Numbered from the stretch's first letter, positions 1 through 11,076 are shown. The stretch: DNA of 64,000 bases from Melieria omissa (GCA_963971225.1 OZ020267.1:119653891-119717890); one strand, 5' to 3'. A program made the numbers and translations. Notes: generated by a model from the letters alone, not told the origin.

Positions 1-471
1 ATATCCTTTTTCGAAAAATTTTCTAAAAAGGATATGAAGGACCTCAATTAAATTTGTATCCTTAAATAACCTGGACACCGTGCGAGATAAATTTATGTAA
101 GTGACTTCTGGTAAAAAAGCATTCAAAGATCTATACTGCACATCAATTTCATTTCAATCACTTGGATTGTTAAGCCACTACAGCGTTTAAAAAATTATAC
201 ACTGCCGAATTCATGTTTTTCTGTACAAAATATCTCGTAGCTTCTTAGTAAAAACATCGAATGTAGCAAAGCACATTTTTTTAATCGTTGTAGAGTCTTA
301 ACTGTAAAAATGATTTACATGAAATTTATAAGCCGTATAGATTTTTGAATGCTTTTTCACCAGAAGTCACTTATATAAATTTAGCTCTCACAGTTTCCAG
401 GATATTCAAGGATACAAATTTAATTGAGGTCCTTCATATTCTTTTTCAGAAAATTTTTCCAAAAAGGATAT
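1..471. repeat. Foldback element with long inverted repeats
   Basis: The first ~130 bases reappear as an imperfect reverse complement at about 345-471. Both arms carry the same series of motifs: an AAGGATAT end, then GACCTCAATTAAATTTGTATCC, then a GTGACTTCTGGT block. The ~200-bp centre is AT-rich and has no reading frame. The size and structure fit a non-autonomous foldback MITE. The left end sits at base 1 of the window, so the target-site duplication and the true outer boundary cannot be seen and the superfamily is not assigned. Confidence 0.7.
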
Positions 472-858
472 TATGTCATCGACTTCATATCATTAGCTTT
501 CATTTGACGTAAACATTATTCCTTTCTGACATTTGAGTCAAAATATATGATGTTTTAAAAGTTTCGGGAAGGGGCATTAAGCCGCCATCTTTAAACTGCA
601 TTTAAGAAAAACTCGAACATTCCGAGAAAAATCCCTTCGCACTTTTTCATCTACTGAGGTCCTCTATCGAATGAGACGGGTTTGACCTTGTCCCTTTTTT
701 CAGTGTTGCACTGTGTAACTAATGAAAAAAACCTTTTTTTTCAAAATTATTTTTGGGGTGTCGTTTTTACCTCCAAGCCGATCGAAAACCGTATTGATCA
801 ACGAAAACTGAGACCATCGATTTTAAAGTGGCCCACTTGAGAAAATTTGACCCATATA
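472..858. other. Non-coding spacer, probably old repeat
   Basis: I see no reading frame, splice-site pattern or inverted repeat here. The stretch is AT-rich with homopolymer runs. It may be the flank of an older repeat into which the next element inserted. Confidence 0.4.
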
Positions 859-2495
859 CACTCCGGGCCACCAGAATAGGTTCACATTTTTTTCTCGAGG
901 AAAATGAGTAGTGTTCTTACAAAACACCGTTTTACCTCATTTATTGGTATCAAGATGTTCAAGGCATCTATTGTGAACCTACATGTCCAAAACACAATTT
1001 GACATTTATTTCATTTTTCTTTTTTGGCCCAATTTTGTAAAGTGAACCCCAAAACTGAGTACATTTTAGTGGGCCACCAGAATAGGTTCACTCTGAAAAT
1101 TAAGATTGAAACAGTGGTAAATGCAAATAATATGGACTGTTTGGTAAACAACACTTAAATTTATTGGTTTTAAAAGCGAGTATGGCCACCTTTATTTAGT
1201 ATGGCTTCAAAAGTTCGCGTCAACATTGACTCGTATAAAGACTTAATTAAATCTAGAGAAATAGTCTCCCACGCTGCTTCAATGGCACCAATAAGTTCAT
1301 CGTTGTTGTCGAACTGGCGTCCGAAGGCATAGACCTTCCTCACCAACCATCCCCAAACGTTTTCAATGATATTAAAATCAGCAAAATAGGGGGCCCGCTC
1401 CAGCTGATCAAAGTTTTGCTGCATCAACCACTGCTTCACGACCCGTAAAGTATGGATGGGTGCATTGTCCTGCTGGAATATCCACTTAATAGGACCAAAC
1501 AAGACAGACAATTGTGGAAAAACTCTCTCAAGCATGGTTTTATAGCCCATTACCGCCATTCTAGCTGTTTGAAATTTCAGCTTGACAGTTCCGTAGTAGG
1601 AAATCGCTCCCCATACCATAATTCCACCTTCTCAAACGTGATGGCGTGTTAAAAAGCGTTCATTTTTTCTAAGGTCATGGAAATACAAATTGTATTCATC
1701 GGGTCCATCAAGATTAAACCGTTTTTCGCCCGAAAACTCGACGTACTTCCATTTGTCGTTCCATGCCATATGATTTCTGCGAAATTCCAAACGGTTTTCT
1801 TGGCGCTGAGCAGTTAGCAGTGGTTCTTTTTGCAGTTTTTTTCTTTTTAGATTGGGGACATTCCGAATGACACGTTTGATAGTAGAATAGCTTGCAGAAG
1901 TCCAGTTTTAGCCTTGATTTTGGCTACTGAGTCAGCGGAATTTGAAGCACATCGCAGTATGGCACGCTTGTCTGCAGACGTTGTCACCGAATGCGTGCAG
2001 CCTTTCATGTTTTTTCCATTAGTGATTTTATTTTGCAAATAATTGCTCACCAAATTTTGACTTCTGTTTATTTTAAACGCTATTTTATGCAAAGAATAAT
2101 TTTCGCTTTCAAGCACTTTAATTTGAGCGATTTCTTCGGAAGTTAGAGCTTTTCCGTGGCCCATTTTCATACAAACGTTAAGAAAAACATTTAATGGAAT
2201 GATCAAATTTGGTTTTCCTCCCAAAAGTCCCGTTATTCGCCAAAAAAGCAGCGATTTTGAATGTGAACCTATTCTGGTGGCCCACTAAAATGTACTCAGT
2301 TTTGGGGTTCACTTTACTAAAGTGGGCTAAAAACAAAAAATGAAATAAATGTCAAATTGTGTTTTGGACATGTAGGTTCACAATAGATGCCTTGAACATC
2401 TTGATACCAATAAATGAGGTAAAACGGTGTTTTGTAAGAACACTACTCATTTTCCTCTAGAAAAAAATGTGAACCTATTCTGGTGGCCCGGAGTG
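859..2495 (-). mobile_element. Tc1-like transposon with IR/DR ends
   Basis: A 1,637-bp element flanked by TA (857-858 and 2496-2497). The terminal inverted repeats are about 240 bp and start CACTCCGGGCCACC. A ~21-bp motif (core CCACCAGAATAGGTTCAC) lies at 865-885 and again at 1071-1091, and its complement lies at 2263-2283 and 2469-2489. This is the IR/DR layout of Tc1-like elements such as Minos, Paris and S, where repeated transposase binding sites sit at both edges of long TIRs. The single gene runs on the minus strand and is broken. Confidence 0.93.
1170..2164 (-). pseudogene. Broken Tc1-type DD34E transposase
   Basis: On the minus strand an ATG at 2164 opens an N-terminal HTH region (starts MGHGKALTSEEIAQIKVLES) like the paired-type DNA-binding domain of Tc1 transposases. 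Reading on requires frame changes near 1900 and near 1815. The catalytic core then appears: VEFSGEKRFNLDGP where the family has SDEK, DNAPIHT with the second Asp, and NIIENVWG with the Glu 34 residues later. The first catalytic Asp is Gly (codon GGC), and an in-frame TGA precedes EGGIMVWG near 1630. The two frameshifts, one stop and lost catalytic residue mean no active enzyme can be made. Length is about 330 codons, normal for the family. Confidence 0.92.
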
Positions 2496-2725
2496 TATAA
2501 AAGAAAGTGGATGTATGTGTGTAAGCGCATCACACTCAAACGGACCGGCCGATTTCCATAGAGTTTTTTTTTTTGTTGGATTCGTCTTGAATCAGTTTAG
2601 GTTTATGCGAAAAGAAAATTCCGGAAAATCTATTGGAAAACTTGGGAAATAACTGCCATTTTTGACCGCGAGACTAGTTTTGAGAGCGGCTGGACGGATT
2701 TGGCGATTTGGTTTTTTTGGTTGTA
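2496..2725. other. Short spacer between two elements
   Basis: Non-coding flank that holds the TA targets of the Tc1-like element on its left and the mariner on its right. Nothing recognisable is encoded. Confidence 0.4.
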
Positions 2726-3634
2726 CTACATGGGCTGAAAAGTCTTTGGCCTGACAACGAAAAAACGATATTTTTAGTGCAAAAATGATTTTAATCTTCG
2801 ATATAATCTCCATTTAGAGTAATGCATTTAGTGTAACGGTCTTCCAACATTTCGATGCCTTTCTTATAGTGGTCCGCGTGAAGCTCTTCAAAATAGGCGT
2901 TTGTTTCCAACTCGACCTCCTCATTTGAGTAAAATCTTTTTCCGGCGAGCCAATTTTTCAACCTGGGAAAGAGGAAATAGTCGCTGGGTGCTAAATCTGG
3001 TGAATACGGTGGGTGTTTGACGACTTCGTAGCGTAATTCCTCTAATTTTTCGGTCGTATCGCGAGCAGAACACGTTTTGCTTTTTGGTCAATTGTCAGCA
3101 AACGCGGCACCCATCGCGCGCACAGCTTCCGCATGTGTAAATGTTCATGAGTGATATGACCAACGCGTTCCTTTGAGATGCCTATGATGTTAGCTATCTC
3201 ACTCAATTTTATTTTGCGATCATTTAACACAAGGTCCGTGATTTTTTGGATGTTTTCCGGATTAACTGCCTCATTTGGCCTCCCTGAACGCGGTGCATCA
3301 CTGGTGCTCGTACGGTCACGACGAAACTCAGCAAACCAATACTTGATAGTTGAATTTGGTGGAGCAGATGTATTATAACATGCTTTTCTTTCCACTGTAT
3401 TTTTGCCCATCAAATAGCAATGTTTTATCAAAACACGAAATTCACTTTTTTCCATTGTTTACAAAAATTCAGAGGTAGCGTCACTTCGAAAGCAATAACT
3501 TGAAAACGAGTCAACCAAATGTCATGAAACTTTGACAGAATCTAAGTTAAGGATGGTTTTCCATGTACAACACAATAATTCTTAATTTTTGGCGCCATCT
3601 CTATGTCAGGCCAAAGACTTTTCAGCCCATGTTG
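2726..3634 (-). mobile_element. Internally deleted mariner element
   Basis: A 909-bp element bounded by TA at 2724-2725 and 3635-3636. The ends read CTACATGGGCTGAAAAGTCT on the left and its complement (with one TIR base changed) on the right, about 28-30 bp of near-perfect TIR. Intact mariners are about 1.3 kb, so roughly 400 bp are missing from the centre. The transposase is encoded on the minus strand, with its 5' end near 3455. The same TIR and 5' leader occur in the hairpin element at 24368-24887. Confidence 0.93.
2792..3455 (-). pseudogene. Mariner transposase, catalytic centre deleted
   Basis: The minus strand opens with MEKSEFRVLIKHCYLMGKN, a mariner N-terminus close to the mellifera-type group. 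A paired HTH follows (IANIIGISKERVGHI), then WVPRLLTIDQK, the linker before the catalytic domain. After about codon 135 the frame breaks, and the C-terminal part resumes in another frame with HPPYSPDLAPSDYFLF, which carries the third catalytic Asp of a DD34D enzyme, ending in GDYIED and a stop at 2792-2794. The segment with the first two catalytic Asp residues is absent. The element could only move if an intact copy supplied transposase. Confidence 0.9.
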
Positions 3635-3679
3635 TATTCGAAGTTGTCAGAACAAGGTTTGTATGAAAGAAAGTTTTAT

Positions 3680-4540
3680 GACAACGTGGCGTGGCACTTT
3701 TTCACCAGCCCAAATTTTCAGACGATAACTTTGGAACCATAAGTCACACATCATCACATCACAAGTCATCAATTAAATTCACCACGAACTTGTGTGATGT
3801 GGGTGGGCAGGAAGACTACAAGCCTTCCATAGCACTCAGTCCATTTCAGACCATTGTACTATACCCATGGGGGATAGGGAAGGAACGTGAGAGTAATATC
3901 TCATATTTCACCCGTTTTTTAAAAGCGTATGCAACACTGTCTTTCCAACATATGTTACAGCACACATTCTAATGGGATGGGGAAAGGGAGGGGAGGGGAC
4001 CTACAGTTTAACGCCGAATCCGAACGACGATTGGCAGTTTTTCGTTCACACTTGGAGGTTTTGCCATTGCCTGCCAAGAGCGCACTTGTGCGATTCTTGT
4101 AATTCTCATTCCCTTCATGGTGATAGCGATAGAAGTAGACGAGTTGTTCACCAACCCGAGCCAGGAATCGAACCTGGAGCCTTTGGTATGAGAAGCCAGC
4201 GCGCTACCCGCTGGACTATCGAGGCCAACTACGAACTTACTATTTAGTCATGTCCTTCGACAGAGGGAATGGGGCGGGTATTGAACAAGGCGGCGTGGCA
4301 CTGCCCATACAAGCCAAATCCTAATATAGAATATCTTCGAAATTGTAAGTTGTACAACACTGAAATTTAGTACTCCGTCGACCCATAGATGAATCATTCT
4401 CCTGGTAAGATTTGATTGTCGGTGGACAAGAGGCTTGGCACATTTTTTGTGACCCAAATACTCCGCTGAACTATAAGTCGCACAGCAATGAACCATTTTC
4501 CTTTTTGAACAAGGAGCGTGGCGTAGCTAAAAATGATAAA
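3680..4540 (-). repeat. Unclassified dispersed repeat, split by SINE
   Basis: Bases 3680-3791 and 4239-4540 are two halves of one repeat copy in minus orientation. They match the copy at 19155-20670 and the one at 44280-45140: recurring GCCACGCCCC motifs, a phrase of the type GACTTATGGTTCCAAAGTTAT, and CGAAGGACATGACTAAATAGT. The split falls exactly where the copy near 20540-20570 runs on unbroken. The family has internal units of about 120-140 bp and no coding capacity that I can see; I do not assign it to a named class. Confidence 0.8.
3792..4228 (-). mobile_element. tRNA-derived SINE with target duplication
   Basis: Read on the minus strand, the head (about 4228 down to 4150) is tRNA-like. 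It has a Pol III A box (TAGTCCAGCGGGTA) and a perfect B box (GGTTCGATTCC). The middle is Met-tRNA-like (CTCATA in the anticodon position), but the acceptor stem pairs poorly, so it is not a working tRNA. The body beyond 4150 is unrelated to tRNA. A near-perfect 10-bp direct repeat (CCACGAACTT at 3782-3791, CTACGAACTT at 4229-4238) flanks the insert, as expected of target-primed retroposition. The body (AAACTGTAGGTCCC-like) resembles a SINE I recall from tephritid flies; that family link is from memory. Confidence 0.85.
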
Positions 4541-6560
4541 AATTGGTTTTTGAAACTGGTATGGTTCAAGCGCACTCCATTTCTTGACTGAAACTTAACA
4601 GCAGCATTGCTGATTGTGGGCCTCAATTGCGTTAATCAGTAGCTCTTTCTCTTCCTTTAGTTGATTTTCTTCGTCAATTTGCATCGCCATAGATTCGACA
4701 TATCGCGCGTCTCATTATCAAAAACAAAAAATAAATATTGTGTGAGACGAAGTTCGTCGGGTACATATTATAATCTTAAGTCAAGCTATATTTAGTCCCA
4801 ATATAACAAAAAGATGCAATTCTCCCTGCAGTGGTATTCAATTTATTAAATTGTTTTTTGTTTTACATTTTGAATATTTTTGCTTATCGGTAAAATCGGC
4901 ATTTTTAGACTATTTAACGCATAAAATTCGATGGCATAGTTACTACCATAAAACCTACGTTAGCTAAGCTACGGATAACGCTGCTAGTAGTGCTCATATG
5001 TAAATCTCTCAGTTTAGAAGACCGAAATTAGGGACTCGTCAAGAAGTATTATTATCAGTCTCGAAGGAAAACCTGCTTTTTACCCAAAAGTAGCCATTAG
5101 AAAAATAAAATAAAAGAACCGCCCTAATAATACCTAACTAACTAATAATACCTTTTCAAACTTTTTCCCGAACAGCCTTACCGGATGTGTATGCTTGTAC
5201 ACACACACACGGTGAACAGAAAAAGACAAATGGAAAATGTCTGAATTTCATATACTGTATATATATATACTGTATACAGGGAAAGGCTTAGTTTTTATAA
5301 TTGTATAGAAACCCTGACCTTCTTACCCTTCTAGAATATCAGACCTTGTAAAATCCAGGTACTATAGTCGTCTACAGTCCAGCGTTTTAAACAAATAAAA
5401 TTAGAGAAATTTACTTTAGTTGCAGCTTTTTTGACCATGAAACGGATATAATTTGTGCTACTTTCCAGGGAAATGGATTGTAGAATTACAAAAATTCATT
5501 TCTAATTTTAACAATAATATATTGTAATCTGCAGTATTTCCCCCTCCGTTTGGCTTCCAATACGAAAGACTTCTTATTCTATAACATGGGAAAACTCAAT
5601 TTAATATTATTGAAGTTCGATTTTATTAAAGTAATTTGCGACTGAAACTGAATTTTAAAGTTATTATACTAAGCCAGCAGTTGGGATCAGCTTCGAGCTC
5701 TCTTATCTGGAATAGAAAAGCAAACGAATTCGTTAATCGGTAAAGTTTAACTTTATCACGTTGCTGGAAAATGCGCCCAGATCCAATTCGAAGGCCTATT
5801 CCGTCTCTCTCTCTCTCTCTCCCTGCTTTAAAAACTCGTACAAGAATGAAACCAACCACAACTTCGAGCGCCAAGTTGCTTGACAAGGTGTATGTACCAT
5901 TTAGCTCTCAGTCACTGTGCCACACATAAAAACTGATGTACTCTCGGAAAAGTGACAGCAGCGCATACATACATACGAGGTGTGGGCCAGGGTACATGCA
6001 ACACTCCGTGCTGCAGTTTGCCTCTCGCTCTTCGACGTGCAGCACTCCAACACTGCTCACAGCAGCATTGCCGCGGCACACTCCAGTATTGCTTTTGTTG
6101 TTCATCAATCGTGCAGCGTTTTCCAATTTGACTCGGACCATGAATGAAAGAATACAAGATTACGACATCCGATTATCGTAATATATGGTCATTTAAATCT
6201 GTTCTGATACCAAATTGTTTGATAAGTATCTTAATTTATGCAAATACTTTGAAGAAAAGTCCAATTTCACACAGAACAAGAACTTTTTGCACTTAGTTAG
6301 AAATTTCAAAATAAAAAAGAAACGACTTTCAATTTCAAAAAATGTCACTCGGAAGCTCTATTTAGAAACGATTCGAAAAGCAAATTTCTATTGGCAGACG
6401 GGTTTTTTCGAATTTCTCGCGAGTTTTAGTGAATTATATTATTTTACCCTCAAAAAGTGATCTTTGCCCAAAAAACGTAAGTATTGAAGTGCATTTCCTG
6501 TACAAATTTGGTGTGAAAACGTGTTTTTTTCCCAAATAGAAAACAAGAATTTCTGTCAAA
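4541..6560. other. Non-coding AT-rich stretch with microsatellites
   Basis: No confident gene. It holds an (AC)n run near 5202-5212, a (TA)n run near 5256-5272 and a (CT)n run near 5803-5822. A short minus-strand frame at 4595-4690 reads MAMQIDEENQLKEEKELLIN and stops after 31 codons. It looks like the tail of a coiled-coil exon, but nothing upstream supports it. GC rises around 5950-6130 without a recognisable exon. Confidence 0.4.
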
Positions 6561-6845
6561 ATGCGTTGTGCAGTGGGCAAATGTGCGCAAAACAACAGGA
6601 ACTTAAGTGAGTATCTCTTGTTTTGAAAATGTTGTATTGCTTCACATAGAAGAAATATAACCAAAACGCATATTTTCTAGGTTGCAAGGAAGTGCATTAC
6701 TTAACGTTCCCAAAGAATTCAAAACAACGAGAGCTTTGGGTATCGTTTTGCGATCGCCAAGACGATATAAATTTTGAAACGGCGAGGATATGCTCTTTGC
6801 ATTTCAGAGAGGAAGATTTTGAAGATGACATACAATTTCGATTGG
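6561..6845 (+). CDS. THAP zinc-finger domain, two exons (partial)
   Basis: Exon 1 (6561-6606) starts at ATG and encodes MRCAVGKCAQNNRNL; a donor GTGAGT follows. After a 74-bp intron ending TTTTCTAG, exon 2 (6681-6845) continues in frame with SCKEVHYLTFPKNSKQRELW and ends DDIQFRLG before a donor GTAAGT. Joined, this gives a C2CH THAP module: CAVGKC near residue 3, HYLTFP with the conserved Pro, a central Trp, and CSLHF carrying the last Cys and His. THAP domains bind DNA in host regulators and in P-element transposases. Only about 70 residues are visible, and I cannot find the following exon with confidence, so this may be a host gene or a P-like or other domesticated element. The spliced frame has no stops. 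Confidence 0.72.
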
Positions 6846-8154
6846 GTAAGTTGCATCGTGTTTTTTCACATCTTAAAAACAACTGAAGCAGTGGAAATCT
6901 ATATATTTATATAACAACCAATGTGTCGTTGCTTTTTGAGCCACAATCACACAACACGCCACTCCGACTTTTTAACCGATTCGGATGAAATAAGTACCAA
7001 ACTATTTCATATGTGGGGAAATGGTACATAGGCTATATGAGATGAACCACGTTTCTTATGTCCACTATAGTAACGACCGTTTTAATAAAACTCGACTGTG
7101 GTATATTTCAGTTAATAATTAAGTTATCTACTAAACGATTTTTTGTTATACTGGAGTAAGCACAGATCATGTAAGGTTAGTTAATCAAACAAACATTTGG
7201 TACATGACGTTTCCTTCCACTTCTCTTTACTGAAAAATATGACCGAGTATTGGAAAAGCATACACCATATACTTGAAAATTGTACTTTAGTTTAACTGTT
7301 TACAATGTGTGCAACTCAAAAACGCGAGGACGCGGTAGATGCTTTTGCATGGCCCAGCTTTGACGGTCAGGTTATGCACAAACTCCGTGCAGATGCAACC
7401 TAAGGTGTAAGTGGTAAGCGGACGAACGAAGACTGAATCGGGACAACGGACTAGAACGGCTAACAGAACGACAAACCAACTTGAACAAAATTCGAGCTTT
7501 AAGCTTAACTCCGCTTCCTGACGAAATTCCTGACGGTCGTACCAGAGAGGGTAAATCAGATCTGACAAAGATGGTTTTAGTGTGGTTAAAGTCCCACACT
7601 GACAGGGTTTTGGCTTTTGATGCTTTCCATCTTAAAAAAAAAAACAAAAAAAAAGAGCCAAGGGAGTCGCAGTTAAAACGCTTGCAAGCACAAATGCGCC
7701 TACAGCACCAACCACCACTAACACAATAACGCACTGAAGCACTGACCATACCAGCGTGGTCACCATTATTGTACTATTGCGCGCGCCATCATTGCAATAG
7801 TGCAAGAAATTTTTTGAACTACTATATAAAAACATAATAAATATAAACAAAATATAGATATAAAAAAACAACAATTTCATGAATTTTATTTTTTTGTAGT
7901 TTAGTGTGCTATTCGTCCCACTGTTCCTACAAAAAATTTGACATGTTGGCATAATTTCGGTGACGTCATGAGTGCCCTTGTCAAATTATCTGTCTCGGAT
8001 GTCGTAACCTTATATTCATAAACCTTGACTCGGACTGTGCGTGTTCGAAAATTTATATTGGAAAATTTATAAACTAGTCACAGGCGAAAAATAAAAATTA
8101 AATTGTCAGCCGAAATTGCTTGGAGAATGCTCGAAATTCTTGCCGTCAAGACCT
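6846..8154. other. Intron or spacer after the THAP exons
   Basis: No certain exon. An open frame at 7418-7729 on the plus strand (104 codons, ending QHQPPLTQ) has a lysine-rich stretch encoded by an A-run and contains LTPLPDEIPDGRTREGKSDL. I do not recognise it, and no convincing acceptor precedes it. It might be a later THAP-gene exon or chance. Further on the sequence is AT-rich. Confidence 0.35.
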
Positions 8155-8289
8155 ATGGAGAGGGCGTTGCGGTATTTTCACAGAATTCGTAGTAAGAACC
8201 CTGGCATCGATGACAGCATCAAAGGCATTCTGGCGAATCGCAAGAATCCACAAGCTGGCCTGACTTTATCGAATGGAAAAGTGAAGTAA
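8155..8289 (+). pseudogene. Short coding-like fragment, unknown origin
   Basis: A 44-codon frame starting ATG at 8155 reads MERALRYFHRIRSKNPGID and continues DSIKGILANRKNPQAGLTLS. It then runs across a junction at 8271 into Harbinger-derived sequence and stops at 8287-8289. The segment from 8210 to 8271 recurs at 13217-13275 and 13342-13403, where the same peptide (DSIKGILANRKNPQAGL) is read. I do not recognise the protein. Three copies that keep the same open frame suggest it came from a real coding sequence that was captured and duplicated. Confidence 0.45.
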
Positions 8290-9161
8290 AAAAGAAAATG
8301 GCTCACAATCAAGTTGAAGCACGCGCGACTGGAGGAGGGCCTTTCGCTAAACATGTGTTGACACAATCGGAGGAGACAATTGTGCGCATCTGTGGCATTG
8401 CACAGTCCGTGACAGGTGTATCTGGGACATCAGTAGGCACAGGCGAAGAACAGGGAAGTGACAAGGAACTTAACGAGGAACCGCGCGCAAGTTCATCGAA
8501 GCGGCATATTGAACTATCCGATGGTTGGAGTACTCCAAAGCGTGTAAAAAAGGAAAACCCAACAGATCGCTTAAAAAACTATTTGAATGAAAGCAACGAA
8601 ATAAATAGAGAAATGAACAGGAAACTTCAGGAAATTGTGAATTTTCAAAAAGAAAATGTCCAACACACGAGACGTGTGTATCGCGCGATCGAAAAAACTA
8701 ACGACACAATTGCTGAAATGAAGCAAGAATTTATGAGCTTTGGCGTTCGAATGCTTCAAGTATTGCAAGAAAAAAATGAATTAAAAAAGCAAATGCTTGA
8801 AATAAAAGTTGCAAAATATGAGTTGGAAAAGAAGTAAAAATTTAACATGATTAGTTGGTTAGTATAAGTACCAAACAACAGGTTTTTAACACTTAAACAA
8901 TTTTCAGTGTTACTTTGTATTTATTAAATACATTCATAGATACGTGCCTTACTTTTCACAAATAAAATACTGTTGGTTGAATTTGAATAAACTCGTTAAA
9001 TTGTTTTCTTTCTTTTTATTTTTGGTAATCTAAAATGTGGTAGCATATTACAAGGTATTGGCTATCTCGTCTCTAATTATTTGCCCTTCATTTTGTAGGC
9101 TTATGTTCGACAGCAAATCCGAATTTTCCTCGTCGGGGTCAATGCGTAAAGCAACATTTTC
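8271..9161. repeat. 891-bp duplicate of part of a Harbinger element
   Basis: This block matches 14571-15461 line for line at an offset of exactly 6,300 bp; the one difference I found is C versus A at 9155/15455. It contains the last exon of the zeste-like gene, the intergenic gap and the final codons of the transposase of the element at 14005-18336. It starts inside the exon (missing its first ~9 bases) and ends inside the transposase gene. The left flank is the unknown fragment ending at 8271 and the right flank is hAT transposase sequence, so neither end is an element terminus. Confidence 0.9.
8298..8837 (+). pseudogene. Truncated zeste-like (MSANTD) gene fragment
   Basis: The frame encodes MAHNQVEARATGGGPF onward to a stop after KYELEKK, 179 residues identical to the C-terminal two thirds of the protein at 14244-15137. 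The N-terminal Myb/SANT-like domain is absent because the copy begins inside the third exon. The ATG at 8298 is an internal Met of the full protein. The remaining part holds the GGGP linker, an acidic and Ser-rich middle, and a C-terminal coiled coil rich in Glu and Lys (about residues 90-179). With no DNA-binding domain it is unlikely to work as the full protein does. Confidence 0.85.
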
Positions 9162-9773
9162 TATCAATGGCTGGCAGCAATGATAGCCACCTCGTGGGCA
9201 CATGGCGTAATATTTCCTGGAATTTTATATCAGCAAACGTACAAAAATCAATAAGCTTTTCTCTACGTTTTGCGGTATTAGAAAAGTGCGAATAAATTTT
9301 TAAAACAATATTTTCAATATCAACATCGAGATCGAACAATGCTTTTTTTAATGCATTGTGTGTTATGTGCGCGTGACAATTGCCTTTTAATATGTTTTGG
9401 TTTGAATTCTTAAGATTAACGAAAAGGGAATTATTTTTACCAAAGTTTGCATTCGTATTATCAGCGCTTAGGCACACCACATTTTTTATTTTTAAGTCTA
9501 ATTTTTCCAATGCGGCCTTAATCATGTTGAACATTCCAGCAGCTGACTCATCCGCATTTTCAACGAAGTCTATCAGGCATGTTCCAGCATTCACGCGATT
9601 TCAAATCGAAACCGAAAATTGAAATCGCACGAATTGTTACACCCTGTTCTGAAATTCGCACGATTTATGAATAATTCGAAATTAACTTCGAATCAGCTGA
9701 GTGTCATATGACAGAAATATTTCGTTTGAATTTGATTCAAAAATTTAAATTTTATACACAAAAGTTTAAGAAA

Positions 9774-10935
9774 ATGAGCGCTTTCACACTTTGTGCATTT
9801 TATTTATGCCAAAATGAATGGTACAGCAACGAAAAAGTACGTCGGCGAATTTTGAGGGACCGTTCTAATCCACTAGATCTTCCGCAAGCCGTGTAAGTAT
9901 AAATTTTATTGTTTTGCAGGCACAAGCTGGCCTTTTCCTGCATTGCAGATTTATCGCGTATTACAGGGTAGACAAGAACTCCTTCCAAAGCATTTTGAAC
10001 GAGGTGAAACCTTTTTTAAAACATTCTTCAATTTCCGCTGAACTAAAACTAGCGGCTACATTAAGGTTTCTTGCTGAAGGAGGATTCCAACGTTCCATTG
10101 GAAAGGATAGTGACATAGCGCTTGGTAGAAGTACCACATCCAAAACATTAACAGAGATGCTACGCATCTTAGAAAAAGTGCTTTGTCCAAAATGGATAAG
10201 TGTAAAAATGAGTCCGGAAGAAGTGCGCCAGTCAAAGGAACATTTTTCCAACAACTTTAGCATTCCCGGAGTAGTTGGCTGCGTGGATGGCACCCACATT
10301 AAATTATTGAAGCCGAACATCAATGACCATCTATTTTACAATAGAAAAGGTTGCTTCAGTATTAATGCGATGATAGTATGTTTACATATTTAATGTTTCC
10401 ATAATAATTTATCTAATTAAATTACAGGTTTGTGACTACCGTATGGTCATAAGAGCTGTTGATGCATGCCATCCAAGGTCTATCCACGATGCTTTTATTT
10501 TCAATTTGAGCAAAGTAAAGCAATACCTACAACACAGATACGATAATGGCGACCGAAATTCTTGGCGATTCTGGTTATGGCTTAGAACCATTTTTGCTTA
10601 CACCATATCGCGATGCAAGTGTTGGGACAAGGCAGCATAAATTTAACTTACAACATTCAAAAGCTCGTAATATCGTTGAGCGAGTAATTGGAGTATTGAA
10701 AAGTCGCTTCAAATGTCTGCAATCCACTTTGCCATATGCCCCGCAAAAGGTTGTAAGAATTATAAATGTGTGTAGCGCTCTTCACAATATATGCCGCCTT
10801 CACAATGTTAGTAATGTTGCTGAAGACTCTGCGTTAGAAATTATAGACGACGGATTGGAAATCGATGAAGAAGACAGCAGGAATTTTAATGCCGCTCAAA
10901 TGATTCGAGATGAAATTGCAAATAACATACTATGA
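9774..10935 (+). pseudogene. Harbinger DDE nuclease, one frameshift
   Basis: HARBI1-like nuclease in three exons: 9774-9892, 9949-10375, 10428-10935, all with GT-AG introns of 52-56 bp. The spliced frame reads LPQAVFIAYYRVDK across the first junction. Catalytic motifs are PGVVGCVDGTHIKLL (first Asp), GDSGYGLEPFLLTPYR (second Asp) and ARNIVERVIGVLKSRFKC (Glu). The frame shifts near 10555, where NGDRNSW should run into LLGDSGYG: TCTTGGCGATTC looks like a deletion between two short CTTGG repeats (inference). The C-terminus after the shift is open to the stop at 10933-10935. Known nucleases of this type act with a MYB/SANT partner for nuclear import and end binding; the partner gene lies downstream, convergent. 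Confidence 0.9.
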
Positions 10936-11076
10936 CTTTCAATGTAAAAATTCAAATAAAAGATATATTCAACGCATTTTATGTTAACAGAAACAAAGCA
11001 AAAAGTAACATATATAAGTAATAAGATAACAAAAAGATAAGGACAATTTTCAGTCAATTTCAATTTCAATGTTCAG

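Noticed and set aside
4150..4228. Working tRNA-Met gene on the minus strand
   Set aside because: A and B boxes are good but the acceptor and anticodon stems do not pair, and it is the head of a larger insert with a 10-bp duplication.
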